A stretch of DNA of 8,827 bases from Candidatus Delongbacteria bacterium (GTDB lineage Bacteria; UBA4055). The notes under the pieces were generated by a model. It saw nothing but the letters and a program-made list of their open reading frames with translations, searched no databases and was not told where the DNA came from. Positions 1-5,808 of this stretch are shown here, piece after piece. The stretch's first letter is position 1; the number at the start of each line of letters is the position of its first letter. The DNA lies in contig JAQVNT010000058.1 in NCBI GenBank assembly GCA_028702975.1, forward strand, positions 1-8,827, given 5' to 3'. A program made the position numbers and the translations under genes.

Positions 1-384
1 CTGTCAAAAGATTTCTATCAGGGATTCATAAATAAAGATGTCAGCGACGGAAAACTTACCATGCTCACAAGGGTAGCAAGTGTTGTTTTCGTGCTCCTTT
101 CAGTCGTCATGGCGCTTTTTAAGATAGACACGATCGTCGCGATCCTCGGTATATCCTGGGGCGCGATAGGCTCAGCCTTCCTGGGTCCGTTCCTGTGGGG
201 TATCTTAGGCACAAAAGCGAATAAATACGGAGCATACGCTTCGTTCTTTACGGGACTGGGAACATCTTTAGCTCTATATCTTTATTTCGGACCGTCATAT
301 TCACCTCAGGCCGGAACGATAGGCATGCTTGTTTCATTAGCCGTCAATCCGGTAGTCAGTATGATCATAAAACCAAAGGTTTAA
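1..384 (+). CDS. Sodium:solute symporter family protein, C-terminal part (5' truncated)
   Basis: This is the last 127 residues of an inner-membrane Na+-coupled symporter of the SSS (SLC5/PutP-PanF) family. The frame is open from base 1, so the ATG at 61 is internal and the true start lies left of the window. The opening 'SKDFYQGFINKDVSDGK' followed by 'RVASVVFVLLSVVMAL' matches the conserved cytoplasmic loop and following helix near the end of SSS proteins. Next come 'GISWGAIGSAFLGPFLWGIL' and 'ANKYGAYASFFTG', also typical of the family. Four hydrophobic segments are visible, at about residues 25-42, 45-70, 78-94 and 104-122, ending in a short basic tail (KPKV). The substrate (proline, pantothenate, a sugar or another solute) cannot be told because the binding-site helices are outside the window. 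It probably shares a transcript with the ThyX-like gene that starts 2 nt after its stop. Family assignment is firm; the role is open. Confidence 0.88.
   Translation: MSKDFYQGFINKDVSDGKLTMLTRVASVVFVLLSVVMALFKIDTIVAILGISWGAIGSAFLGPFLWGILGTKANKYGAYASFFTGLGTSLALYLYFGPSYSPQAGTIGMLVSLAVNPVVSMIIKPKV
375..379 (+). promoter_or_regulatory. Ribosome binding site of the ThyX-like gene, inside the symporter 3' end
   Basis: AAAGG ends 7 nt before the ATG at 387 and lies within the last codons of the upstream symporter gene. The symporter stop (382-384) sits between this site and the start codon. This supports the 387 start and suggests the two genes are translationally coupled. Confidence 0.55.
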
Positions 385-386
385 AA

Positions 387-1841
387 ATGAAAGTTCTTTT
401 GTCAGGCTATAATTTCGACGCAGATATCATAAACGAGCTTAAGAAAAAAGCAGGCTGGAAAAAAGATAATGTAACTCCTGAGACATTAAGCGCGGCATAC
501 GCAAGGATAAGCAGAGATCCCAGAGATATCGAAGAGCTCCGTAAAGAGGCCAGGGAAGAAGTGGATAAAAGCCGCAAGTCGAACGAGACTATAATCTTCG
601 GACTCGGGCACTCTTCCGTTGCTGAACACGCTTATTTCAATTTCGATATAATCGGACTTTCCAGGCTGGCGGTCGAGCAGGTGCAGAAGTTCAGAATGGC
701 CTCGTTCACGGAAAAATCTCAGAGATACATTACTCTTGAAGGCGATTTCGTGATCCCGGAAGAGATAAAAGAGCTCGGATTTGAAAAAGAGTTCACCTGC
801 CTCGTAAAAGAACAGAACAGGGTTTACAAAAAACTTTATGATGCGCTTATAGAATACCTGTTCGATAAAAACTCGGAAGTTATCAAGAAAAAGAACGGCA
901 AAAGAACTGTTGAAGGCTGGGCGAAAGAGGATGCGCGCTATGTAGTTTCCCTTGCAACGGAAAGCCAGTTCGGAATGAGCGTGAACGCGAGAAGCCTGGA
1001 GAACATTTTGAGGCAGCTTGGCAACTCGGAGCTGAAGGAATGCAGGGACCTTTCAAAAAAAATGTATGAACTCGTTAAGGATCTTTCACCGTCAATCATC
1101 AAATATATAGAACCTACGCTTTATGACCGGACAGGGAACGCGGAACTTATTGATCTGTTCGGTAAAACCGGAAAAAGTCCAAAAAGGGCCTCTATTCCGG
1201 AAGTCAGGCTTGTCGATCACACTTCCGATCCGGACAGAGCTATAACGGCGGCTATCTTGTCGGATGTGAAAAAGATGAGCTATAAAGAGGCAGTGAAAGA
1301 AGTCCGTTCCTACGACGGGGACAAGATCAGAAAAATCTTCATTCAGATATTAAGGAACAGAATGTCCTTTGACTCGGTAAAGAGATATTTCGAGTTCGCC
1401 GACGCGGTTTTCGAAATAGTCCTAAGCGCCACAAATTATGCCCAGATGAAGAGGCACAGAATAGCTTCGTTCATAACAGAGAATTACGAGACTGAGCTCG
1501 GATTCACGTTACCACCCAACATAGACCGGGTAGGTATGAACGCAGAGTTCAATGAAATAATGAAGAAAACAGAGAAATTATATAAAAAGATCGCGGCATC
1601 AAGCCCGTTCCATGCTCAATATGTTCTGACTAACGCGCACAGAAGAAAGATATTGTTAAAGATGAATTTCAGAGAGCTTTATCATTTTTTCAGTTTAAGG
1701 CTTGACGAACATGCTCAGTGGGACATCAGGAACACGGCGGAGAAAATGCTCGCGGAAATCCGTCACGCCGCACCTTTATCGACCATGATGTGCTGCGGAA
1801 AGAATAATTTCAAAGCGATGTCTGAAGAAATATTCGGCTAA
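387..1841 (+). CDS. Double-length FAD-dependent thymidylate synthase (ThyX-like, two tandem Thy1 domains)
   Basis: The 484-residue protein is about twice the length of ordinary ThyX (roughly 210-250) and contains two consecutive ThyX-like domains. Canonical ThyX makes dTMP from dUMP with methylene-tetrahydrofolate, FAD and NADPH in the cytosol. Domain 1 (about 1-245) has the GHxSxxEH motif ('GLGHSSVAEH', 72-81), a variant signature 'KFRMASFTEKSQRY' (101-114) and 'ARYVVSL' to 'NARSLENIL' (183-208). Domain 2 (about 275-484) has 'RHRIASF' (356-362) and the C-terminal 'NFRELYHFFSLRLDEHAQWDI' region (427-447). Its GHxSxxEH motif is not recognisable and the end of its signature is altered (ITENYETEL instead of NExSxRY). 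The degenerate positions are complementary between halves, so one composite active site is plausible. Translation likely depends on the upstream symporter gene. ThyX homology is firm; thymidylate synthase activity is inferred, and a divergent function cannot be excluded. I give no thyX symbol because the architecture is non-canonical. Confidence 0.88.
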   Translation: MKVLLSGYNFDADIINELKKKAGWKKDNVTPETLSAAYARISRDPRDIEELRKEAREEVDKSRKSNETIIFGLGHSSVAEHAYFNFDIIGLSRLAVEQVQKFRMASFTEKSQRYITLEGDFVIPEEIKELGFEKEFTCLVKEQNRVYKKLYDALIEYLFDKNSEVIKKKNGKRTVEGWAKEDARYVVSLATESQFGMSVNARSLENILRQLGNSELKECRDLSKKMYELVKDLSPSIIKYIEPTLYDRTGNAELIDLFGKTGKSPKRASIPEVRLVDHTSDPDRAITAAILSDVKKMSYKEAVKEVRSYDGDKIRKIFIQILRNRMSFDSVKRYFEFADAVFEIVLSATNYAQMKRHRIASFITENYETELGFTLPPNIDRVGMNAEFNEIMKKTEKLYKKIAASSPFHAQYVLTNAHRRKILLKMNFRELYHFFSLRLDEHAQWDIRNTAEKMLAEIRHAAPLSTMMCCGKNNFKAMSEEIFG

Positions 1842-1844
1842 ACT

Positions 1845-3173
1845 CTAGTCGGGAAAAATAGGACTGAAATTAGTTTCGCTCATCCATGAGGAAACCAGAG
1901 GCTCCGTGCCGCTCTCATCGATATCCTTAACAGATAGAAGCAAATAGGACTTATAATCTTCGGCGGCTTTTTCGTCTTCGGACGATTTTCTTAACGCTAT
2001 AGCCCTGTTGTAGTAAAGCGCAGGTGAAAGTTCGTCGAGATATAATGCTTTTGTATATTCTTCGACTGCTTTTTCATACTTGCCTGTCAGATAATAAACG
2101 ATGCCTGAATTATAATAGGGCTCGATATTTTTCGGATTGATCTTTGAAGCTTCAGAATAATCCAAAAGCGCTTCGTCATATTTTCCGTTCTTCCTGTAGA
2201 GATTTGCTCTATATAAGTAAGGAAGGAAATAATTGGAGTCCGTCTTTATGGCGGCGGCAAATTTCTGAAAAGCTTCGTCATTTTTTTTCTGATCGGCCAT
2301 GACAGCTCCGAGGATGCAGTTCGAATAAGCAAATGAAGGCTCTATCGCGAGAGATTTTTCGAGTTCTTTGACAGCCGGCTGATACTGCTTTTCCAGATAG
2401 AACAAATAACCTCTTACGGAATAAGCGGCGGCAAAATTTAAAGGATCGACGTTTATCAGTCTGTTCAGCATGCCCATTACAAGTGAATTCTGCCCGGTTT
2501 TAACAAGAGATTCTGCAAGATAGATATAAGAAGACTCATAAAGTTCATCCACATCGACCGATATTGAATAATATTCTATCTTCATTCCTTCCTCGTTACT
2601 TAAGTGAGCTTTGTTGGCCCATTCTGTTGCGGTCAGTCCGGATGTAAGTTCAGCAATGAAGTTTTCGGGAAGCTTGTTCGTTGAAATTTTCAGGAAATTA
2701 ATATTCTTGATCAGCTTTTTAAACCTGTTATATTCAAAATCCATCAGATATCTGAGTTTATTGTCGGTCTTTGCGGCGAAAAGCAGATCGTTGAGTTTAA
2801 CTCTATGGATGTCCGAAGATATATGAGTAACATATGCGGGATATCCGTCTATATCCTCTTCGCCTTCCCGATATATAAAAACTTCCAGACGGTTGGTCAG
2901 GCATTTAACGATATAGTTCTTTTTTGCAGGCTCGTTAATGAGAGAATCGTTCTCCTCAAGAAAAGTTCCCAGATCGTTCAGAGCTTCATTAATTGCGTCG
3001 TATTTGGAAAATAATTTGGCCTGGTCGGGACTAATGCCGGGATCGAGATAGCAGACCCCGGATGATCTTAGCTTAAGAATTTCAGCGGTCACATCGATCT
3101 CACTTTTTGAATAAAGATCCGGGCACAGAACGATTAAAAGCGATGCGAGAACAAAGTTAAAAAATGTTTTCAT
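1845..3173 (-). CDS. Exported TPR-repeat protein of unknown function
   Basis: The 442-residue protein has an N-terminal Sec signal-like segment: MKTFF, then a hydrophobic run to about residue 17, then a polar region. The Cys at 17 is preceded by IVL, a poor lipobox, so a periplasmic protein is more likely than a lipoprotein. Residues about 30-210 form a non-repetitive, probably helical region I do not recognise. From about 213 to 416 there are five to six consecutive 34-residue tetratricopeptide repeats, for example 'YLYRANLYRKNGKYDEALLD' near 319-338 and 'YYNSGIVYYLTGKYEKAVEE' near 353-372. TPRs usually act as protein-protein scaffolds. The gene is convergent with the ThyX-like gene (stops 3 bp apart) and lies 87 bp downstream of znuB on the same strand, so it could be read through from the zinc operon or use its own promoter. 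The start is supported only by a weak GGA upstream. No partner can be named. Confidence 0.8.
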   Translation of the reverse strand: MKTFFNFVLASLLIVLCPDLYSKSEIDVTAEILKLRSSGVCYLDPGISPDQAKLFSKYDAINEALNDLGTFLEENDSLINEPAKKNYIVKCLTNRLEVFIYREGEEDIDGYPAYVTHISSDIHRVKLNDLLFAAKTDNKLRYLMDFEYNRFKKLIKNINFLKISTNKLPENFIAELTSGLTATEWANKAHLSNEEGMKIEYYSISVDVDELYESSYIYLAESLVKTGQNSLVMGMLNRLINVDPLNFAAAYSVRGYLFYLEKQYQPAVKELEKSLAIEPSFAYSNCILGAVMADQKKNDEAFQKFAAAIKTDSNYFLPYLYRANLYRKNGKYDEALLDYSEASKINPKNIEPYYNSGIVYYLTGKYEKAVEEYTKALYLDELSPALYYNRAIALRKSSEDEKAAEDYKSYLLLSVKDIDESGTEPLVSSWMSETNFSPIFPD

Positions 3174-3214
3174 TTTAATATCCGAATTAATTTTACTGCA
3201 AAATCTACTAGTTT

Positions 3215-3228
3215 AAATTATATAATTT
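3215..3228. repeat. 14-bp perfect AT palindrome upstream of the TPR gene
   Basis: AAATTATATAATTT reads the same on both strands and lies 42 bp before the TPR gene start, in the 87-bp gap after znuB. On the minus strand it contains TATAAT (3217-3222), a possible -10 box for the TPR gene. I find no convincing -35 at standard spacing; the nearest is TTGTGA with a 15-bp spacer. It may be a promoter element, a regulator site, or simply AT-rich chance. Confidence 0.3.
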
Positions 3229-3260
3229 TTTCCAAAATCACAAGACAAATTCTTAAATAA

Positions 3261-4073
3261 TTATCGCTTCTTTCTGCGTAAATTATAAAAAAGCTTAATA
3301 ATAACGAAAATTATCACCGAGCTGAAAATGATCGACGCGCCTGAAGGGATGTTGAAATAATATGATATTACAAGCCCTGCAAAACTTGATATTACCGCAA
3401 TAATTATGGAAAGAAATATCATAGTCTTGAAATTCTTAGTAATGACTGAAGCCGCTGTCTGGGGTATCGTGAGCAGCGACATGACCAGAATGATCCCAAC
3501 TACTTTTATATTGAACACTATTGTCAGAGCAACAAGAGAGATGAGCGTATAATTGATCAGGTTCACTCTTATACCCTGAGTTTTTGCGAATTCCTCGTCG
3601 AAGGCTATTGAATGGATCTCGTTGAACAGGAAATAGAATACAGCGGAGGCGACTATGCCCAGACCGGTAATTATATAGATATCCGTCATAGATACCATCA
3701 GAATGTTGCCGAACAGATAGGTCATCAGGTCGGGTGCGTACCCGGGAGTCAGATAGATGAAAATAATTCCGAGAGCCATACCCAGAGCCCAGAATATTCC
3801 AATCGCGGAATCTTCGCGGATATCAGCTTTATCCGAGGCAGCTTTTATTCCGATCGCGGACAGAACTCCGAAAATTGCGGCCGTTATGACCGGATTTACT
3901 CCGAGATAATATCCCAGCCCGATCCCTCCGAAAGATGTGTGGGTAATTCCTCCGCCGATAAAAACGATCCTTCTGCTTACAATGTATGAGCCGATAAGAC
4001 CGCACAAAATACTCGTCATGAAGGCAGTAAGGAGTGCTTTTAAGAAGAAAGGGTACTGAAGTATCTCTATCAT
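3261..4073 (-). CDS. znuB: Zinc/metal ABC transporter permease (ZnuB type)
   Basis: This is the membrane channel subunit of a zinc-type ABC importer (ABC-3 family), 270 residues, the usual length. It is almost entirely hydrophobic, with about eight predicted helices and a basic C-terminus (NLRRKKR). Family landmarks in order are 'GLIGSYIVSRRIVFIGGGIT' (about 25-44), 'HTSFGGIGLGYYLGVNP' (45-61), 'PGYAPDLMTYLFGNIL' (about 109-124), 'FDEEFAKTQGIRVNLINY' (158-175) and 'KVVGIILVMSLLTIPQTAA' (190-208). The start overlaps the stop of znuC by ATGA and is preceded by GGAGG at 6-nt spacing, so the two are translationally coupled. The same family also carries Mn2+ and Fe2+. Zinc is chosen because the partner binding protein has a His-rich loop. 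Confidence 0.9.
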   Translation of the reverse strand: MIEILQYPFFLKALLTAFMTSILCGLIGSYIVSRRIVFIGGGITHTSFGGIGLGYYLGVNPVITAAIFGVLSAIGIKAASDKADIREDSAIGIFWALGMALGIIFIYLTPGYAPDLMTYLFGNILMVSMTDIYIITGLGIVASAVFYFLFNEIHSIAFDEEFAKTQGIRVNLINYTLISLVALTIVFNIKVVGIILVMSLLTIPQTAASVITKNFKTMIFLSIIIAVISSFAGLVISYYFNIPSGASIIFSSVIIFVIIKLFYNLRRKKR

Positions 4074-4819
4074 TTTTTTCCTCCGTTCTGATGAGTTCTG
4101 AGAACCCTGTGGGGAATAGGTCCGTGCATTATAAGCTCGACCGGGCAGGAATATTTATCAAGCATTTTGTCTGTTATATCGCTTCCGGGATGATAATGCA
4201 GGGTTTTGTTCACGCAGGCGATATTTTTCACATAGGAGCTTATCACGCCTGTATCATGAGAGACCATCAGGATCGCCATTTTACTGTTGAGCTCAAGAAG
4301 TATCTTGTATATATCGCTGCTCGTTCCCTTGTCAACAAATGAATTCGGTTCGTCCAGAACAAGAATATCGGGATTGGATACCATCGCCCTGCATAAGAAC
4401 GCTCTCTGCATCTGGCCTCCGGACAGCTCGCCGACCGGCTCTTTCCGCATGTCGAATATCTCCAGTTTTTTCATCAGCAATTCCGCATTTTCAAGGTCTT
4501 TCTTTGAAAAAGATCTGAAAAGTCTCTTGTTTGAGAGTAGTCCGGATATGACAGTTTCCTGAACAGATATGGGGAATTTCCTGTCCGCCGAGGTAAACTG
4601 GGGCAGATATCCGAATTTCGATCCTTTTCTGATCTTAAGAGTTCCTTTATAAGGTTTGATAAGGCCGAGTATAACCTTGATGAGAGTGGATTTTCCGCCG
4701 CCGTTAGGCCCGATTATCCCGAGGAAATCATTTTCTTTTACGCTTAGCGAAATGTTCTCGATTATCTTAACTCCGTTATACCCCGCGTCAATATTTTCCA
4801 AAGTTATCAGATCTTCCAT
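4070..4819 (-). CDS. znuC: Zinc/metal ABC transporter ATP-binding protein (ZnuC type)
   Basis: This is the cytoplasmic ATPase that powers zinc import through ZnuB, 249 residues, normal length. All nucleotide-binding motifs are present: Walker A GPNGGGKST (37-45), Q-loop Gln74 in YLPQ, signature LSGGQ (132-136), Walker B ILVLDEP (152-158) with catalytic Glu157, and switch His188 in VSHD. The D-loop reads SFVD, slightly off the usual SALD or NNLD. The C-terminal tail 'CPVELIMHGPIPHRVLRTH' (225-243), rich in His with one Cys, is a familiar ending of this metal-importer ATPase subfamily. The gene starts 13 nt after znuA with a GGAG ribosome site in the gap and overlaps znuB by 4 nt. Confidence 0.92.
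   Translation of the reverse strand: MEDLITLENIDAGYNGVKIIENISLSVKENDFLGIIGPNGGGKSTLIKVILGLIKPYKGTLKIRKGSKFGYLPQFTSADRKFPISVQETVISGLLSNKRLFRSFSKKDLENAELLMKKLEIFDMRKEPVGELSGGQMQRAFLCRAMVSNPDILVLDEPNSFVDKGTSSDIYKILLELNSKMAILMVSHDTGVISSYVKNIACVNKTLHYHPGSDITDKMLDKYSCPVELIMHGPIPHRVLRTHQNGGKK
4080..4084 (-). promoter_or_regulatory. Ribosome binding site of znuB, within the end of znuC
   Basis: On the minus strand GGAGG lies 6 nt before the znuB ATG and inside the final codons of znuC. It fixes the 4073 start and, with the ATGA overlap, indicates coupled translation. Confidence 0.75.
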
Positions 4820-4826
4820 GATTTTT

Positions 4827-4830
4827 CTCC
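4827..4830 (-). promoter_or_regulatory. Ribosome binding site of znuC
   Basis: On the minus strand GGAG lies 7 nt before the znuC ATG, inside the 13-nt gap after the znuA TGA. It supports the 4819 start. Confidence 0.7.
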
Positions 4831-4832
4831 GT

Positions 4833-5720
4833 TCATTTTAGCTCGAACTGGAAATTTCTTGCTATGACTATCATATTATCAAACCATTTTTCTTCAAGGG
4901 GATCAAGCTGTATCACTCTGCCGCCGGTCTCAGCTGCTATATTTTCAGCCAGTTTTCTGTCGAACTGCTTCTGAACGAAAACAACTTTTATATCTTCAGC
5001 ACGCGCCTTGTCTATAAGGTTCTTTATTGCTCCCGCTGACGGTTCTTTACCGTTTATCTCGACGGGGATCTCCTCGAGCCCGTAATCATGAGCGAAGTAT
5101 GACCAAGCGGGATGATAGACAATGAATTTTCTGTTCGGAACATCTTTCAGCATCACGCCTATCTCCATGTCGAGCTTTTCAAGATCAGAGGTAAAGGCTT
5201 TGTGATTTTTTCGGAAGAACTCAATATTCTGAGGATCGGTCTCTTCCAGGCCTTTGAGAATATTGTCAGCTATAATTTTTACGGCTTTAGGGGAGAGCCA
5301 TATATGCGGATTTACGCCTGAATGGCCGTGATCATCTTCTTCATTGTCGTGTTCAGCTTCCTCATGTTCATGATCGCCGTATATCAGTTCCACCCCTTCG
5401 GAACAGTCATAGATCTTCATTTTTTTATTCAAGCCGCCGATGTCTTCCATCTTTGACAATTCAAATCCGATGTAGCCGATCCTGAAATAAGCTGATGCCT
5501 TATGGAGATTTATAACATCCGAAGGAGCAGGTTCATAAGTCGCCGGGCTCGCTCCCGGGGGTATCATTACCTTTACATCGACCTTATCTCCCGCGATCCT
5601 CTCAACAAAATATTTCTGTGGCAGTATGCTCACCATTATGACCGGTTTATCGGGAAGTACCTGCTTTGAGCAGGACATTATTAATCCCGTCATGACGATA
5701 ATTAGAAAAAGCTTTTTCAT
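4833..5720 (-). CDS. znuA: Zinc ABC transporter substrate-binding lipoprotein (ZnuA type)
   Basis: This is the extracytoplasmic zinc-capture subunit of the importer, 295 residues, of cluster A-I (TroA/ZnuA fold). The N-terminus MKKLFLIIVMTGLIMSC is a lipoprotein signal, with Cys17 the likely lipidated residue (lipobox IMSC), so it should be membrane-anchored. Landmarks are 'VSILPQKYFVERIAGDKV' (30-47), 'PPGASPATYEPAPSD' (54-68), 'NPHIWLSPKAV' (137-147), 'KFIVYHPAWSYFAHDYGL' (198-215) and the C-terminal 'DPLEEKWFDNM' (273-283). A His/acid-rich loop at 117-133 (His at 117, 119, 124, 131 and 133) precedes His139. Such loops are typical of zinc rather than manganese binding proteins. His139 and His203 are the expected ligands, with Glu277 a possible fourth. 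The first canonical His (as in SPHTYEP) is Ala60 here. It leads the znuA-znuC-znuB operon, with TGAGGA 4 nt before the ATG. Confidence 0.92.
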   Translation of the reverse strand: MKKLFLIIVMTGLIMSCSKQVLPDKPVIMVSILPQKYFVERIAGDKVDVKVMIPPGASPATYEPAPSDVINLHKASAYFRIGYIGFELSKMEDIGGLNKKMKIYDCSEGVELIYGDHEHEEAEHDNEEDDHGHSGVNPHIWLSPKAVKIIADNILKGLEETDPQNIEFFRKNHKAFTSDLEKLDMEIGVMLKDVPNRKFIVYHPAWSYFAHDYGLEEIPVEINGKEPSAGAIKNLIDKARAEDIKVVFVQKQFDRKLAENIAAETGGRVIQLDPLEEKWFDNMIVIARNFQFELK

Positions 5721-5724
5721 AAAT

Positions 5725-5730
5725 TCCTCA
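5725..5730 (-). promoter_or_regulatory. Ribosome binding site of znuA
   Basis: On the minus strand TGAGGA is followed by ATTT and then the ATG at 5720. It supports this start, which gives a complete lipoprotein signal peptide. Confidence 0.65.
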
Positions 5731-5733
5731 CCG

Positions 5734-5756
5734 TATATTTTTCAAGAATAAATATA
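5734..5756. promoter_or_regulatory. 23-bp inverted repeat, candidate metal-regulator operator of znuACB
   Basis: TATATTT (5734-5740) and AAATATA (5750-5756) are perfect 7-bp arms around a 9-bp spacer, centred 25 bp upstream of the znuA start codon. The span is similar to operators of Fur-family regulators such as Zur. The upstream arm overlaps the candidate -10 hexamer, so a bound dimer would block RNA polymerase. It does not match the gamma-proteobacterial or Firmicute Zur consensus I know. The AT-rich arms could arise by chance, and no regulator gene is in the window. Confidence 0.35.
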
Positions 5757-5779
5757 GCTTTAATCCGGCGTCACCGCAA
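5751..5779 (-). promoter_or_regulatory. Candidate promoter of the znuACB operon
   Basis: On the minus strand TTGCGG (5774-5779) and TATATT (5751-5756) are separated by 17 bp. The -10 matches TATAAT at 5 of 6 positions and the -35 matches TTGACA at 3 of 6. It lies in the 88-bp gap between the beta-helix gene and znuA, where the operon should start. If the organism uses the Bacteroidota-type sigma consensus, this box assignment may be wrong. Confidence 0.35.
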
Positions 5780-5808
5780 GATGTTTTGTTAGGTATAGTT
5801 GAAAAACT

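Noticed and set aside
18..212. Open frame of 64 codons on the - strand at the left edge
   Set aside because: It is antisense to the symporter membrane helices. Its composition looks like a mirror of hydrophobic codons and it has no supporting signals.
1845..3173. TPR protein considered as a lipoprotein because of Cys17
   Set aside because: The residues before the Cys are I-V-L; Leu at -1 is not accepted by the lipobox pattern, so an ordinary Sec signal is more likely.
3612..3989. Open frame of 125 codons on the + strand
   Set aside because: It lies wholly antisense to znuB, whose protein is clearly conserved. The translated product is polar, low in recognisable motifs and without a good ribosome site.
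4034..4342. Open frame of 102 codons on the + strand
   Set aside because: It is antisense to the end of znuC and the start of znuB. Both sense genes have intact family motifs, and no homology is recognisable in this frame.
5760..5785. GC-rich patch (CCGGCGTCACCGC) considered as a terminator for the beta-helix gene
   Set aside because: Only about 3 bp of stem can form (CGG/CCG) and no U-run follows on the minus strand, so it is not a convincing intrinsic terminator.
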